Position numbers and translations under genes: made by a program. DNA of 64,000 bases, taken from the NCBI RefSeq assembly GCF_003933735.1, contig NZ_RSED01000009.1, positions 155,851 to 219,850 of the forward strand. The letters run 5' to 3'. The stretch is from Aquabacterium soli (GTDB taxonomy: Bacteria > Pseudomonadota > Gammaproteobacteria > Burkholderiales > Burkholderiaceae_C). Within the stretch, counting starts at the first letter, position 1; each line of letters opens with the position of its first letter. Shown in pieces: positions 31,179 through 40,331 of this stretch. The notes under the pieces were generated by a model that was not told the origin of the DNA, searched no databases, and saw only the letters and a program-made list of their open reading frames with translations.

Positions 31179-32063
31179 ACGGTGTCAGGCACACGTGGCT
31201 GCTCGCTCGGGGCGAACCGCAGATCAACCGGTCTGGCCGGAAGGCTGCGCAGCAAAGTTGCACGGGCGTCACCCGTACGGGATGCCAATCAAGGCACCCA
31301 CATCGAACGCCGCCGCCAGACCGTCTGATGGCACCGAAGCCAACGCGGTGCAGGGTCTGTTCACGCCAATCCGCAAGCTGTCGGTCGGGCCGACATGACA
31401 GGGGATGCTCGAAGCAATGCGTGAGGCGGGGCGAAGGGGATCACGGGCGTCGCGAGAGCGCGCGCCGTTTGCCAGGGCCTCCAAGGGCGCAAGGCAAGCA
31501 TCGTCGGTTCAAGACCGACGTGGATCCACCTTGACACGCAGGCATGCGTGCCGCAAACAAGCTGACCACCATCTTGCTGATGGCCAGTGGGGACACTTCG
31601 GACTCAAGGTCCAGCGTGACATGGCGTCACGACTCCAGGGCTTCCTTTGGCGACCGATGCGCCCGGTGTGGAAGCTACCGGCTTGACGCCATCAAAGCAT
31701 GCGCTAGGCGGCACCTCAATGCAAGCGCAAAAAGTGCCGTTATCCCGCCATTACCCCTGATCGCCGATGACCTGGTCTGCGCGCCCTTGGGGTTGACAAG
31801 GCTTCGCGATACCTCTCTCTCCGAAACCGGTCTCGCCAAGCGAAATGAGCCCGATTGCAGGCAGAGCCCAATCAGACCAGCCATGCGCTTGACCCCGCCG
31901 TGGATGAGCGTGGTCCGTGCGCATTGGGGGCTGAGCCGGACTGGGTTCGAGGCCATTGATCCGGCTGATGCCGAAATCCACCCCATTCAGCGCCCTTTGC
32001 CAGTGGCTGGTTGACCCGCCTTTGCGCACCCTCATCAGCATCTGTTCTTCTTTGGGGGCTTTC
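31179..32063. other. 885-bp stretch without a convincing gene
   Basis: Short open frames on both strands lack ribosome-binding sites and known motifs. The only structure I see is a hairpin with CGTCGGT (31502-31508) and ACCGACG (31514-31520) around TCAAG. It resembles a tRNA T-arm and is followed by GTGGATCCACC, but no full tRNA folds around it. The 3' part supplies the promoter region of the ParM-like gene. Confidence 0.4.
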
Positions 32064-33092
32064 ATGAGCATCGTGCGCGCTATTGATGTTGGATACGGCA
32101 TCACCAAGTACATCCGCCGAGTTGACGGCGACTGCATCGAATGCGGCAGCTTTCTATCGATGGCTGAGTTCTGCTCAAGCGACACCACCATGCAAGGGTT
32201 GGGTGGTCGGCGCGACACCGTCGCGGTGCCAATGGGCCCTCACTTCTACGAGGTTGGGCCAGACATTGAACTGGCCCTTGAGCCATGGCGGTCAACGTTG
32301 AAGGGCGAGGATTTCATCACCACGCCTGAGTACCTGGCCTTGATGCGCGGCGCGCTGTATTACATGAACGTCGAGGTCATCGACCTGCTCGTGGTGGGCC
32401 TGCCGGTGGCCTATTTCGCGGACAAGAAAGACAGCCTGGTCAAGCTGGCCGAGGGCGAGCACGCGGTTGGGCGGGGCCGCAAGGTTCTGGTCAAAAGGGC
32501 GCTTGCCGTGGCGCAGCCGCAAGGAGCACTGGTCACCTACGCAGCACAGCAAGGCGTGCTCGATCAAATTCAGCACCAGGACAGCCTGATCATTGACGTG
32601 GGTACCCGCACCTTTGACTGGGTGTCCACACGCGGCATGAGGCTGTTGATCCGCAAGAGCCATTCGGTTGATCGAGGCATCAACAACATGCTGCGCATCA
32701 TCGCGCGCGAGATATCGCGTGACATCGGTGCGATCTACCTGCATCTGGATGCCATCGACTTGGCGCTACGCAAGGCGCGCCCACTGACCTTGTATGGCAA
32801 GCCCTATTCCATCGAGAAGTTCAAGCCTTTGGCCATGACCGTGGCTCACCAAGCCGTGGGCGCGATGCTCAGTCAAATCGGCGATACACAACGGTTTGAC
32901 AACGTCGTGCTGACAGGCGGGGGCGCCCAGATATTCAAGAAGTACATCAAGGAAGCGCTCCCCCGGCACAGCTTGCTGGAGTTGGCCGAGCCCCTTTATG
33001 CGAACGTGCGCGGCTTCCAGCTTGCGGGACAGGGGCGGGTTGAGGCCGAGGCAGGACTTGATGCCGTGGCCCAGGTGGAGCAGCGGCGGTGA
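32064..33092 (+). CDS. ParM/StbA-like actin-type ATPase (PRTRC system protein D-like)
   Basis: 342 residues with the actin-fold ATPase layout: phosphate-1 loop AIDVGYGITKY near residue 6, phosphate-2 loop LIIDVGTRTFDWV near 175, and the adenosine loop VVLTGGGAQIF near 284. This is the plasmid-segregation ParM/StbA family, in the branch annotated as PRTRC system protein D. Such proteins form filaments that move replicated DNA apart and often occur on plasmids and integrative elements. The start at 32064 is preceded by GGGGG with 6 nt spacing; in-frame starts up to 31956 have no support. A small gene overlaps its 3' end (GTGA). No other PRTRC genes are present, so the module looks incomplete. 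Confidence 0.8.
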   Translation: MSIVRAIDVGYGITKYIRRVDGDCIECGSFLSMAEFCSSDTTMQGLGGRRDTVAVPMGPHFYEVGPDIELALEPWRSTLKGEDFITTPEYLALMRGALYYMNVEVIDLLVVGLPVAYFADKKDSLVKLAEGEHAVGRGRKVLVKRALAVAQPQGALVTYAAQQGVLDQIQHQDSLIIDVGTRTFDWVSTRGMRLLIRKSHSVDRGINNMLRIIAREISRDIGAIYLHLDAIDLALRKARPLTLYGKPYSIEKFKPLAMTVAHQAVGAMLSQIGDTQRFDNVVLTGGGAQIFKKYIKEALPRHSLLELAEPLYANVRGFQLAGQGRVEAEAGLDAVAQVEQRR

Positions 33093-33328
33093 CGCGCCGT
33101 GCCGATGAATCCGAGCTGGTGATCTACGTGGCGATTGACCAAAACAGTGCGCCGCTGCTGCATGCAGACCTGGTGCGCTTTCGCAAGGGCCCCAAACGCG
33201 TCCAGCGGCTGCGCATGCTGGCGCTACAAGGGCTCATCTTTGAAACTGGCGCACAGCCCAAGCCGCCGCGCCCGCAAGGCGGCACTTCCGCCGCTGGTGG
33301 CGTCTTCAGCGAGCCAACCGACGACTGA
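33089..33328 (+). CDS. Small protein coupled to the ParM-like gene
   Basis: 79 residues starting at GTG, which overlaps the previous stop as GTGA. The N-terminal 50 residues look folded (ELVIYVAIDQNSAPLL..DLVRFRKGPKRVQRLRMLALQGL); the tail is Pro/Gly-rich. Small genes often follow parM/stbA and encode the adaptor that links filament and DNA. The basic, helical KGPKRVQRLRMLALQG stretch would suit DNA binding. The family is not recognised, so this role is inferred from position. Confidence 0.55.
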   Translation: MTRRADESELVIYVAIDQNSAPLLHADLVRFRKGPKRVQRLRMLALQGLIFETGAQPKPPRPQGGTSAAGGVFSEPTDD

Positions 33329-33412
33329 TGTGTGCCCGGCATCGCTGATCACCGGGGTTGACTCCCCAAGCTTGCGTGTGACCGTGGTCGGGTCAATGCA
33401 AGGAGACCCGAT

Positions 33413-33991
33413 ATGCGCAAGTTTTGGTACATCACCGGCGAGCTGGCCGAGTTGCAGCGGTACATCAATGTGCCGATGCGATGGTGCGAGCAATACCCTG
33501 CCCGCGAACGGCGCGAGTTCTGGATCGCCGCCGATGATGGTCGTGACATCAAGCTCGTTGTTCACAGCCGAGTGATGCCCGTGCGCCGGGGGCACCGGGT
33601 CAATGTGTTGCTGCTGGGCGATTGGGTCGTCGGGCTGGCCAACCTGACGACGGGGCGGCAGGTGAATTTCGTGTCAGAGGATCCGCCACTGTTGCTGCGC
33701 AAGTGCGATGCACTAGCGGTGCTGGCCATCCTGGCTGGTGGTCTGGCCGCAGCGGTGGCCTGGGACGTTCGGAGCCTGTTGCTCACCGTACCAATGGTGC
33801 TGCTGTACCTACCGGTGCGTGTTTTGGGCCGTTGGCTGGCGACGTGCCGATTGCGTGGGCAGGTGAGCCATTGGCTGGCATCCGTCGTCTGGGAGCCGCG
33901 CGCCAGGGCCAACTCCCTCTTGGTATCGCCGCCTCCGAAGGCGCACAACGTCTACAAGTTCTGCCAGAAAGAACGGCGACTGGAAGACTGA
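33413..33991 (+). CDS. Hypothetical protein with two membrane helices
   Basis: 192 residues. A polar N-terminal domain (1-98) contains a basic, beta-rich segment (KLVVHSRVMPVRRGHRVNVLLLG). Two hydrophobic stretches at about 102-116 and 121-138 probably form a membrane hairpin, and a basic tail follows. GGAG precedes the ATG by 7 nt. The gene follows the ParM-like pair in the same direction. The C-terminal end runs directly into an IS3-type transposase relic, so the natural 3' end may be disturbed. No family recognised. Confidence 0.6.
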   Translation: MRKFWYITGELAELQRYINVPMRWCEQYPARERREFWIAADDGRDIKLVVHSRVMPVRRGHRVNVLLLGDWVVGLANLTTGRQVNFVSEDPPLLLRKCDALAVLAILAGGLAAAVAWDVRSLLLTVPMVLLYLPVRVLGRWLATCRLRGQVSHWLASVVWEPRARANSLLVSPPPKAHNVYKFCQKERRLED

Positions 33992-33994
33992 GTC

Positions 33995-34126
33995 GAAGCT
34001 TTGCTCAAGGAGCATGGCGTCACCTGCAGCATGAGCCGTCCGAGCGAGGTGTGGGGCAACTCGGGCAGGAAGAGCTTCTTCAGTCAATGAAGACGAAGTG
34101 CATGCCAGGAAGGACTCCCGCGTCGC
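33995..34126 (+). pseudogene. IS3-family transposase relic (OrfB catalytic end)
   Basis: Translation from 33995 gives ALLKEHGVTCSMSRPSEVWG followed by a degraded N-S-x-x-x-x-FFS. This matches the conserved rve-type block of IS3-family OrfB, which usually reads HGVTCSMSRKGNVWDNA..ESFFSSLKTE. The catalytic Glu is lost and a frameshift follows FFS; the next frame reads MKTKC, like the LKTE motif. No terminal repeats are seen. The relic separates the ParM-like module from the restriction operon and marks an old junction. Confidence 0.65.
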
Positions 34127-34855
34127 CTACTCGCGCAGAAGCACATCCGCGAGCGAATCCAAGCGCAGCTTGACCCTTTGCCACCCCGGCATGTGCTTAT
34201 CAAGCAGAGCATAGAAGCGGGGGCTGTGGTTGTGTTCCTTTAGATGACACAGTTCGTGTAGCACCACGTAGTCCAAACACTCTCTGGAAGCTTTGACCAA
34301 ATGTGGATTCAAGGTTAGCAAACCTGCAGGTGAGCAGCTACCCCACTGACTGCGCATATTTAGCAACCGAATGGGCGGAACGCCCTTCAACCAAGCCAGT
34401 GAATGAGCCATGGCTGTGACCCGCTCCTGAAACACCACGCGCGAACGCTGGCGATACCAACCTTGAAGCCCCGCTTGTACCAGCCCGACGTCATCCTGAG
34501 GCACAACCACTTCAATGTGCCCACCCCGCAGTCGAACCGCAGTGGGTGCGTTAGGCACCAACGAGACCTTCAGGCGGTAGCGCCGCCCCAGGTAGTGCAG
34601 CGACTCGCCACTGACGTACTCACGAGGCAGAACGTGGCGCAATCGCTCCTTTGCTGCGGCGACATGCCCAAAAATCCATCGCACCCTGGCTCCGACCGCT
34701 TGATGAATGTCTTGTTCAGAGGCGCTTTCAGGCGCATCAACCAGAACACGGCCATCGGGCTCTACATGGATGGCCACTTTGCGGATGACACGTCCAGGTT
34801 GAATGCGAACTTCATAAGGCAAGACATGTTCGCCGTAGTGAAGACTAGCCCGCAT
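34127..34855 (-). CDS. YgjP/SprT-like metallopeptidase (M48-like, DUF45)
   Basis: 242 residues. The C-terminal half carries HELCHLKEHNHS (zinc-binding HExxH and a third His), preceded by the family block RSQWGSCSPAG. This is the YgjP-like family, frequently the last gene of type I restriction operons. Its start overlaps the hsdR 3' end by 11 nt, so it is translationally coupled. A proteolytic role in controlling the restriction enzyme is often suggested but not established. Confidence 0.85.
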   Translation of the reverse strand: MRASLHYGEHVLPYEVRIQPGRVIRKVAIHVEPDGRVLVDAPESASEQDIHQAVGARVRWIFGHVAAAKERLRHVLPREYVSGESLHYLGRRYRLKVSLVPNAPTAVRLRGGHIEVVVPQDDVGLVQAGLQGWYRQRSRVVFQERVTAMAHSLAWLKGVPPIRLLNMRSQWGSCSPAGLLTLNPHLVKASRECLDYVVLHELCHLKEHNHSPRFYALLDKHMPGWQRVKLRLDSLADVLLRE

Positions 34856-37800
34856 GGCGACTCAGCCCGACCCGCGTGATGTGAATCACTTGTTCAATGA
34901 CCTGTTTGGCGTTGTCCAAGCCCATGACGGCAAACAACTTGGGCAACAGGCCCTTGCGAATGGCCGCTTCAATGTTCTGAGGGTTCAGCGAGTTTTCCGC
35001 AACGGCATCGCTCACCACCTTGTCGATCTCGAAGGCCAATGGCACCTGAGCATCAGCCGTATCGTTCAGCACCATTTTCATCACGCCGAAGTAGGCCTTG
35101 GCATGGCCGTTTTCACCGAAGGCATCTGGAACGCCCGGCGTCGCGCGCGCCTGCAAAGTCTGCTCGAAATCCTTGAACAAGGCATACTGCTTGAGGGGGT
35201 GGTCAAACATCGCCTCGGCATCGGCGATGGCTTGCTTGAGCAGATCAGCGAACACCTTCTGTGCATACGGATCATCGGCAAGGTCCTGTTCAATGGTCTT
35301 GCGCAGACGGGTCTTGATCATGTCCGTCTCATTGCGTGTCTTCTCTTCTGTCCAATCTTCAGGCTGCTCTGGCTTGCCGAGCTCATGCACCAGGTAGACC
35401 CCCTCTGGCTCTCGCACTTCTTTGCCGATGACCTGCTTGTCTACCAGCTTGCGGATCTGCTCTTCGTAGACGCTGTAGTCCACCGTTTCCATCGCATCAC
35501 GCCGTGCAGTCTTGCGTAGCTCAGAGAAGAACCGAAGGTCTTCCTTGTACCGGGTGATCTGTTCTTCAGAAAAGCTGTGGTCCTCAAAGAAGCTGCGCGA
35601 CGACAGCGCCGTTTGCAGACACAAGCCGAACTCGGTCAAAGCGGCGTAGAAGTCTTCGCGTAGTTTTTGCCGCTCGTCGTACTCCTGGCCGTCCACACCC
35701 GTCACGTACCTGGGGGTCAGCACCTGACGGTACTGCTCAGTGTCTTTGCGGTTGACCACGCCCTTGAAGAAGGACCACAGCTTGTCACTTAAGCCTGGCA
35801 AGCGCTTGTACTCGGTGCTGAACTGCCGGTACAGGCCATCAAGGTCGGCCATGTCGAAGCCACCTTGCGTTTTCGCTTCCAGGTCTTGATAGGCGCGCAC
35901 TGCCGTGTCCAGCTCCTTCAATATGCCCCGGTAGTCCACCAGCACGCCATAGCGTTTGGCATCGTGCAGCCGGTTCACGCGCGCAACGGCCTGGATGAGG
36001 TTATGCCCCTTCAACGGCTTGTCGATGTAGAGCACGGTGTTTCGGGGCTCATCAAAGCCAGTGAGCAACCGGTCCACCACGATCAGCAGATCGGGGCTGC
36101 CGTCACTTCCAAAGTCTTGCAATGCATGGCGCTCATAGCTTTCAGCATCCAAGCCTTTGTCGATGATGTTTTGCTTCCACCACTTTTGCACTTCAGGCAG
36201 CTGGTCTTCGTCGACCTCATCATTGCCCTCACGCGTGTCTGGGGGAGAGATCACCACCACGCTGCTCACCAGGCCTGTCTCGTCCAGGGCCTTCTTGTAT
36301 CGGATGGCATCCAGCTTGCGCTCGGTGGCTACTTGGCCTTTGAGGCCCATGCCCAGTTTCTTGATGTTCTCGTTGAAGTGGGTGGCAATGTCCCAGGCGA
36401 TCAGTTCAATGCGGTTGCTCGCTCCGTAGATGGCACCCTTCTTGGCAAATTTTTGCTTGAGGTCGGTGCGTTGCGCATCCGCAAGGCCTGCCGTGATCTT
36501 GTCGAACCAGCGATTGACGGCCTCTTCATTGATGGTGAGCTCGGGGATCCGCTCTTCATATAGCAACGGCGCCACGGTCTCGTCTTCCACCGCGCGCTGC
36601 ATTGTGTAAGCGTGAACGATGGGGCCAAACTTGTTAGCAGTCTTCTCGTCTTTGAGCAAAGGCGTGCCTGTGAAGGCGACGTAGGCCGCTTTGGGCAAGG
36701 CCTGCTTCATCCGCTCGTGGGTTTCGCCGCCATGGCTGCGATGGCCTTCGTCCACCAAGACGATCAAGTTGGGTGAATCATTGCGGCAGTCAGGCAGCTT
36801 GGCCGCCGTATTGAACTTGTGGACCAAGGTGAAGATGATTCGGTCGTTGCTGTGGCCAATGCGCTTGGCCAGCTCACGGCCCGAAAGCACCTTGCTGCGT
36901 TCGCCTTCTTTCTTGGTACCTACTGCAGAGCCAAAGGCGCCACCGGACATGAAGTTTTTGGCCAGTTGCGATTCCAAGTCGATGCGGTCGGTCACGACCA
37001 CCACACGGCATTCCTGCAAGCCCTCGTTCAGCAGCAATGCTTTGGTCAGCAACACCATGGTGAAGCTTTTGCCGGAGCCCGTGGTGTGCCAGACCACCCC
37101 CCCCTCACGACTGCCATCAGGCTTGAACGTGTTGAGCCGAGCCAGCAATGCCCGAATGCCGAAGTACTGCTGGTAGCGCGCAACCACCTTGCCGACCTTG
37201 CGGTCGAACAGCACGTAACCACGCAGGAAGTCCAGCAGGCGCTCTGGATTGAGCAAACTCACTAGCAGCTTGTCCTGGTCTGTCGGCAGCATGGGCTGGG
37301 ACCATAGGGATTCAAAGTAAGTACGCATCTGCGCAGGCTTTCCTTCGAAAAGTGCCGTGTGCGTCTCTGGCGTCAGTTGCTTGTTCTTTAATTGGCTGAA
37401 GTGAGCTTCATCGAACTGCTCTTCTCGCCAGCGTGCCCAGAATTTGGCGGCGGTGTGTGTTGTGCCATAGCGCCCATCGAGCTGGCTGATGGATAGAAGC
37501 AGTTGGGCATTTGCATACAGGCTGGGGATTTCATCGGAGCGCTGGTTACGCAGGTGCTGGCTGATGCCCTCGGTCACCATCGCTTTGTCGGCACGGCTCG
37601 ACTCGGGGCGCTTGGCCTCGATCACCACCAGGGGGATGCCATTGACATAGCCCACCACATCCGGTCTTCGGGTATGCGTGCCTTGGGTGGAGAGCACCTC
37701 CAGCTCTTCAGTCACGTCCCAGAGATTGGCCTCAGGCCGGTACCAGTCAATCACCGCAATGGTGGGCTGGTGCTTCTTTCCATCGGGCATGAACTCGGTG

Positions 37801-38117
37801 ACGGTGATGCCCAGGGCCAGCTTGTTGTACAGCCGCTCATTGGAGGCCATCAGGCCTTCTGCCAAGCCGATGCTGGAAAGCTCGCGCACGATCTGGTCGA
37901 TGCCGCTGGGCGACAAGGGGAACTGCTCACCCTTGTATTCGAAGCGCCTCGTCTGCAGCACCTCGATGAGACGGGGCTTGAGGATGACCTCTCGGGTGCT
38001 GCCGCGCAGGGCCAGGGCTTGTGCCGTTGGCAAGAAGTGCCAGCCCAGGTTGATGAGCAGATGCAGCGCCGGGATGTGGGCGCTGTATTGCTCGCGGGAT
38101 TGGGGGACCGTGCTCAT
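34845..38117 (-). CDS. hsdR: Type I restriction enzyme, R subunit
   Basis: 1,090 residues. The N-terminal PD-(D/E)xK nuclease has Asp153 in RPDVVGY and the Glu167-x-Lys169 pair in VVIEAKR. Two RecA-like motor domains follow: Walker A HTTGSGKS near 345, then the DEGH box (LVDEGHRSHGG) near 455, and later motifs including GSDGSPDLLIVVDRLLTGFDEP and AVARVNR. The C-terminal helical region should dock to HsdM/HsdS. The length is normal and the frame intact. The ATG overlaps the hsdS stop (ATGA). With HsdM and HsdS it would translocate and cut unmethylated foreign DNA. Confidence 0.95.
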   Translation of the reverse strand: MSTVPQSREQYSAHIPALHLLINLGWHFLPTAQALALRGSTREVILKPRLIEVLQTRRFEYKGEQFPLSPSGIDQIVRELSSIGLAEGLMASNERLYNKLALGITVTEFMPDGKKHQPTIAVIDWYRPEANLWDVTEELEVLSTQGTHTRRPDVVGYVNGIPLVVIEAKRPESSRADKAMVTEGISQHLRNQRSDEIPSLYANAQLLLSISQLDGRYGTTHTAAKFWARWREEQFDEAHFSQLKNKQLTPETHTALFEGKPAQMRTYFESLWSQPMLPTDQDKLLVSLLNPERLLDFLRGYVLFDRKVGKVVARYQQYFGIRALLARLNTFKPDGSREGGVVWHTTGSGKSFTMVLLTKALLLNEGLQECRVVVVTDRIDLESQLAKNFMSGGAFGSAVGTKKEGERSKVLSGRELAKRIGHSNDRIIFTLVHKFNTAAKLPDCRNDSPNLIVLVDEGHRSHGGETHERMKQALPKAAYVAFTGTPLLKDEKTANKFGPIVHAYTMQRAVEDETVAPLLYEERIPELTINEEAVNRWFDKITAGLADAQRTDLKQKFAKKGAIYGASNRIELIAWDIATHFNENIKKLGMGLKGQVATERKLDAIRYKKALDETGLVSSVVVISPPDTREGNDEVDEDQLPEVQKWWKQNIIDKGLDAESYERHALQDFGSDGSPDLLIVVDRLLTGFDEPRNTVLYIDKPLKGHNLIQAVARVNRLHDAKRYGVLVDYRGILKELDTAVRAYQDLEAKTQGGFDMADLDGLYRQFSTEYKRLPGLSDKLWSFFKGVVNRKDTEQYRQVLTPRYVTGVDGQEYDERQKLREDFYAALTEFGLCLQTALSSRSFFEDHSFSEEQITRYKEDLRFFSELRKTARRDAMETVDYSVYEEQIRKLVDKQVIGKEVREPEGVYLVHELGKPEQPEDWTEEKTRNETDMIKTRLRKTIEQDLADDPYAQKVFADLLKQAIADAEAMFDHPLKQYALFKDFEQTLQARATPGVPDAFGENGHAKAYFGVMKMVLNDTADAQVPLAFEIDKVVSDAVAENSLNPQNIEAAIRKGLLPKLFAVMGLDNAKQVIEQVIHITRVGLSRHAG

Positions 38118-39292
38118 GCGGCCTCCCGCTGCGCGGTCGATTGAGGCATGCGAATACGGCGCTTGCCAGTGAGGAGGTCGGCCATGAGGGCGCGCTTTTG
38201 CAACCTCAAGGCATCGAGATCTTTTTGCAACAACTTGATTTCGCTTGATGCAGCAGTCAGTACATCAGCAATGTATTTTTGACGCGCCATTGACGGTACT
38301 GGAACCGTGACGTTCATGAAATCTGCTGGACGGATGTTTAGAAGACCATTGTTTCTGACTCCAGTGTTGACCAGCGCACCGAGCTGATCATGGAGGTAGT
38401 CCGCTTCAAAAAGGTACTTGAAGTAGTCTGGGGCGCACCGCTCATCAAGCTTGAAGCAGACGTAGACATGAGGCACCAAGCCCTGTTCATAGTCTTCGAG
38501 CGGAAAGATGCAGCCAAATTCATATAGTTTGGAGTTGCCCTTGTTGTAGGCAAACTCACCGCGTTTTAGCAAAACGTAGTCATTCAGGCTCTTGCCCGCC
38601 ATGAAGCGACTGTATTTCTCGTTTTGCCGCACAAATCCAGCCCCCGAAGAAATCATCAAGACAGGATGCTTCGCTCCGTCGCTTGTGCGTTGAATTCGCT
38701 CAGAAATTGCGTGCAGGGACAGAATTTCTTGCTGATCCACACTGTTTGGCAGCAACGCTTGCATAAGAGCTTTTTTTTGCTTCCAACTGTTTTCAAGGAG
38801 CTTTTCGGTACTGGAGATGGCGGCGCCCCACACATCCAACAGTTCGATAGCCTGTCGCTGTTCATTGATCGGCGGCACTAGTATTTCTAGTTCCTCAAGT
38901 CCAGCCTTCGTGAGTTTGTAGCGCCCCACACCTTGCCTTGACAGAACAGGCGTTAGATCTCGGTGCATGTAGTAGTAGTAGAACCACTTTGCCAAGCACT
39001 CTTCTGAGTCGCCGATCACGTGCGCATGGTTGTTGACATTTGACTTCCCGTCGTGGAACAACGTCATTTGGCGCTCCTTGAACTTCAGGAAGTGATCTCC
39101 GTCCTCCCCAATTAGTGCAATGGGCTCATCGATTCGGTAGTGGTCCAGAAAGTCCAATACGCCAGTTGGGCCAAAGTACGGATAGGGTCCCCTTTGCTGC
39201 TGTCGATCAGTGCTATTGATCGGAAATCGCAAGCTGTTCTTGATGGAACAACTACGTCCGACCGTTGAAGCTTTCCAGCCATCAGGCAACAT
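38114..39292 (-). CDS. hsdS: Type I restriction enzyme, specificity subunit (two TRDs)
   Basis: 392 residues from the ATG at 39292, with GGAGGGAAGG just upstream; the frame is open further up but has no site. Two target-recognition domains alternate with two conserved helical regions: the first contains VPPINEQRQAIELLDVWGAA (about residue 140) and SWKQKKALMQALL, the second VPSMARQKYIADVL and LRLQKRALMADLLTGKRRI near the end. This is the normal full HsdS architecture for a bipartite target. The start overlaps rhuM by 11 nt. The local base composition is AT-richer than hsdR, as is common for exchangeable hsdS genes. Confidence 0.9.
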   Translation of the reverse strand: MLPDGWKASTVGRSCSIKNSLRFPINSTDRQQQRGPYPYFGPTGVLDFLDHYRIDEPIALIGEDGDHFLKFKERQMTLFHDGKSNVNNHAHVIGDSEECLAKWFYYYYMHRDLTPVLSRQGVGRYKLTKAGLEELEILVPPINEQRQAIELLDVWGAAISSTEKLLENSWKQKKALMQALLPNSVDQQEILSLHAISERIQRTSDGAKHPVLMISSGAGFVRQNEKYSRFMAGKSLNDYVLLKRGEFAYNKGNSKLYEFGCIFPLEDYEQGLVPHVYVCFKLDERCAPDYFKYLFEADYLHDQLGALVNTGVRNNGLLNIRPADFMNVTVPVPSMARQKYIADVLTAASSEIKLLQKDLDALRLQKRALMADLLTGKRRIRMPQSTAQREAA

Positions 39293-40331
39293 CCTTCCCT
39301 CCCTTGCTGCTCTTGCGTCGGCCGTTGATCTGCTTCTCGACCCGCTCCAACTCATGCATGTCCGCGCGATCCGCCTCTAGTGCCTCGGCCTGACGCCGCG
39401 CCGCATCGAACTGCTCATAGCGCGCGTGCACGATGCTCGTCATGCCCTGGTGGCTCATATTGCCGGGCCCCTGCAGTACTGCCTGTTCGTTGAAGGTCAT
39501 GAAGCTGTCCACATAGGCCCGCCAGTCGGCCATGCGCAGGTCCTTGCGCTGCATGGCCCGCAGCTCGGCAAAGTCCAGGAACATGCTGACGATGCGGTTG
39601 AGTTGGTCCAGCTCTTCCGCGTTCAAGTAGTTCTTGGCCACGGTTACGTCGCCCTTGCGCACGCGCCCGCCTTTCCAAGAAGTGAGGGACATGTTGGGCT
39701 GGGTGGGGTCGGCACGCTTAACAATGAGTTCGGCTGCTGTATTGCCTGTTACGGCGAAGAACATCTTGTTCTGCACTTCGGCGAAGAACAATCCGGTGGC
39801 CTGTCCATCGTCGGCGTAGTCCACAGAGAGAGCGAACAAGTCGCGCACTTTTTGGTAGAAGCGCTTTTCCGAAGAACGTATGTCGCGGATGCGCTGCAGC
39901 AACTCGTCGAAGTAGTCCCAGCGGTCACCGTTCTTGAGGCGTTCGTCGTCCATGACGAAGCCTTTGATCAGGTACTCCTTCAAGTGCGTGGTCGCCCACT
40001 GGCGGAACTGGGTGCCACGCGGCGACTTCACCCGGTAGCCAATGGCCAGGATCATGTCCAGGTTGTAGAGCTTGACCGAGCGCCGTACCTGCCGCGTGCC
40101 TTCGGTTTGAACTATTAAGTCATCTTTAACAGTTCGAACTTCGGTTAACTCTCCCTCATCCAACACGTTTTTGATGTGAATGTTGACGTTTGGAATGGAA
40201 GTCTGAAACAGTTCGCCCAATTCGCTCTGGCTGAGCCAAACGCTCCCGTCCTCTGCGCGCAGGAAGAACTGGGCCGATCCATCTTCGGTGGCATACAGCA
40301 CCAACTCGGCGCGTGGCTTGGGTTCATTCAT
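39282..40331 (-). CDS. RhuM-family (virulence RhuM) protein within the restriction operon
   Basis: 349 residues matching the RhuM family: an N-terminal part with VWLSQSELGELFQTSIPNVNIHIKN (HTH-like), then YNLDMILAIGYRVKSPRGTQFRQWAT and the C-terminal DFAELRAMQRKDLRMADW block. RhuM proteins are often found inside type I restriction operons between hsdM and hsdS; their biochemical role is not known. It overlaps hsdM by 8 nt and hsdS by 11 nt, so it is part of one tightly coupled operon. Confidence 0.85.
   Translation of the reverse strand: MNEPKPRAELVLYATEDGSAQFFLRAEDGSVWLSQSELGELFQTSIPNVNIHIKNVLDEGELTEVRTVKDDLIVQTEGTRQVRRSVKLYNLDMILAIGYRVKSPRGTQFRQWATTHLKEYLIKGFVMDDERLKNGDRWDYFDELLQRIRDIRSSEKRFYQKVRDLFALSVDYADDGQATGLFFAEVQNKMFFAVTGNTAAELIVKRADPTQPNMSLTSWKGGRVRKGDVTVAKNYLNAEELDQLNRIVSMFLDFAELRAMQRKDLRMADWRAYVDSFMTFNEQAVLQGPGNMSHQGMTSIVHARYEQFDAARRQAEALEADRADMHELERVEKQINGRRKSSKGGKDVA

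Noticed and set aside
31405..31986. Short open frames on both strands in the gene-free part of the island
   Set aside because: No ribosome-binding sites, no motifs and mutually overlapping; nothing supports coding.
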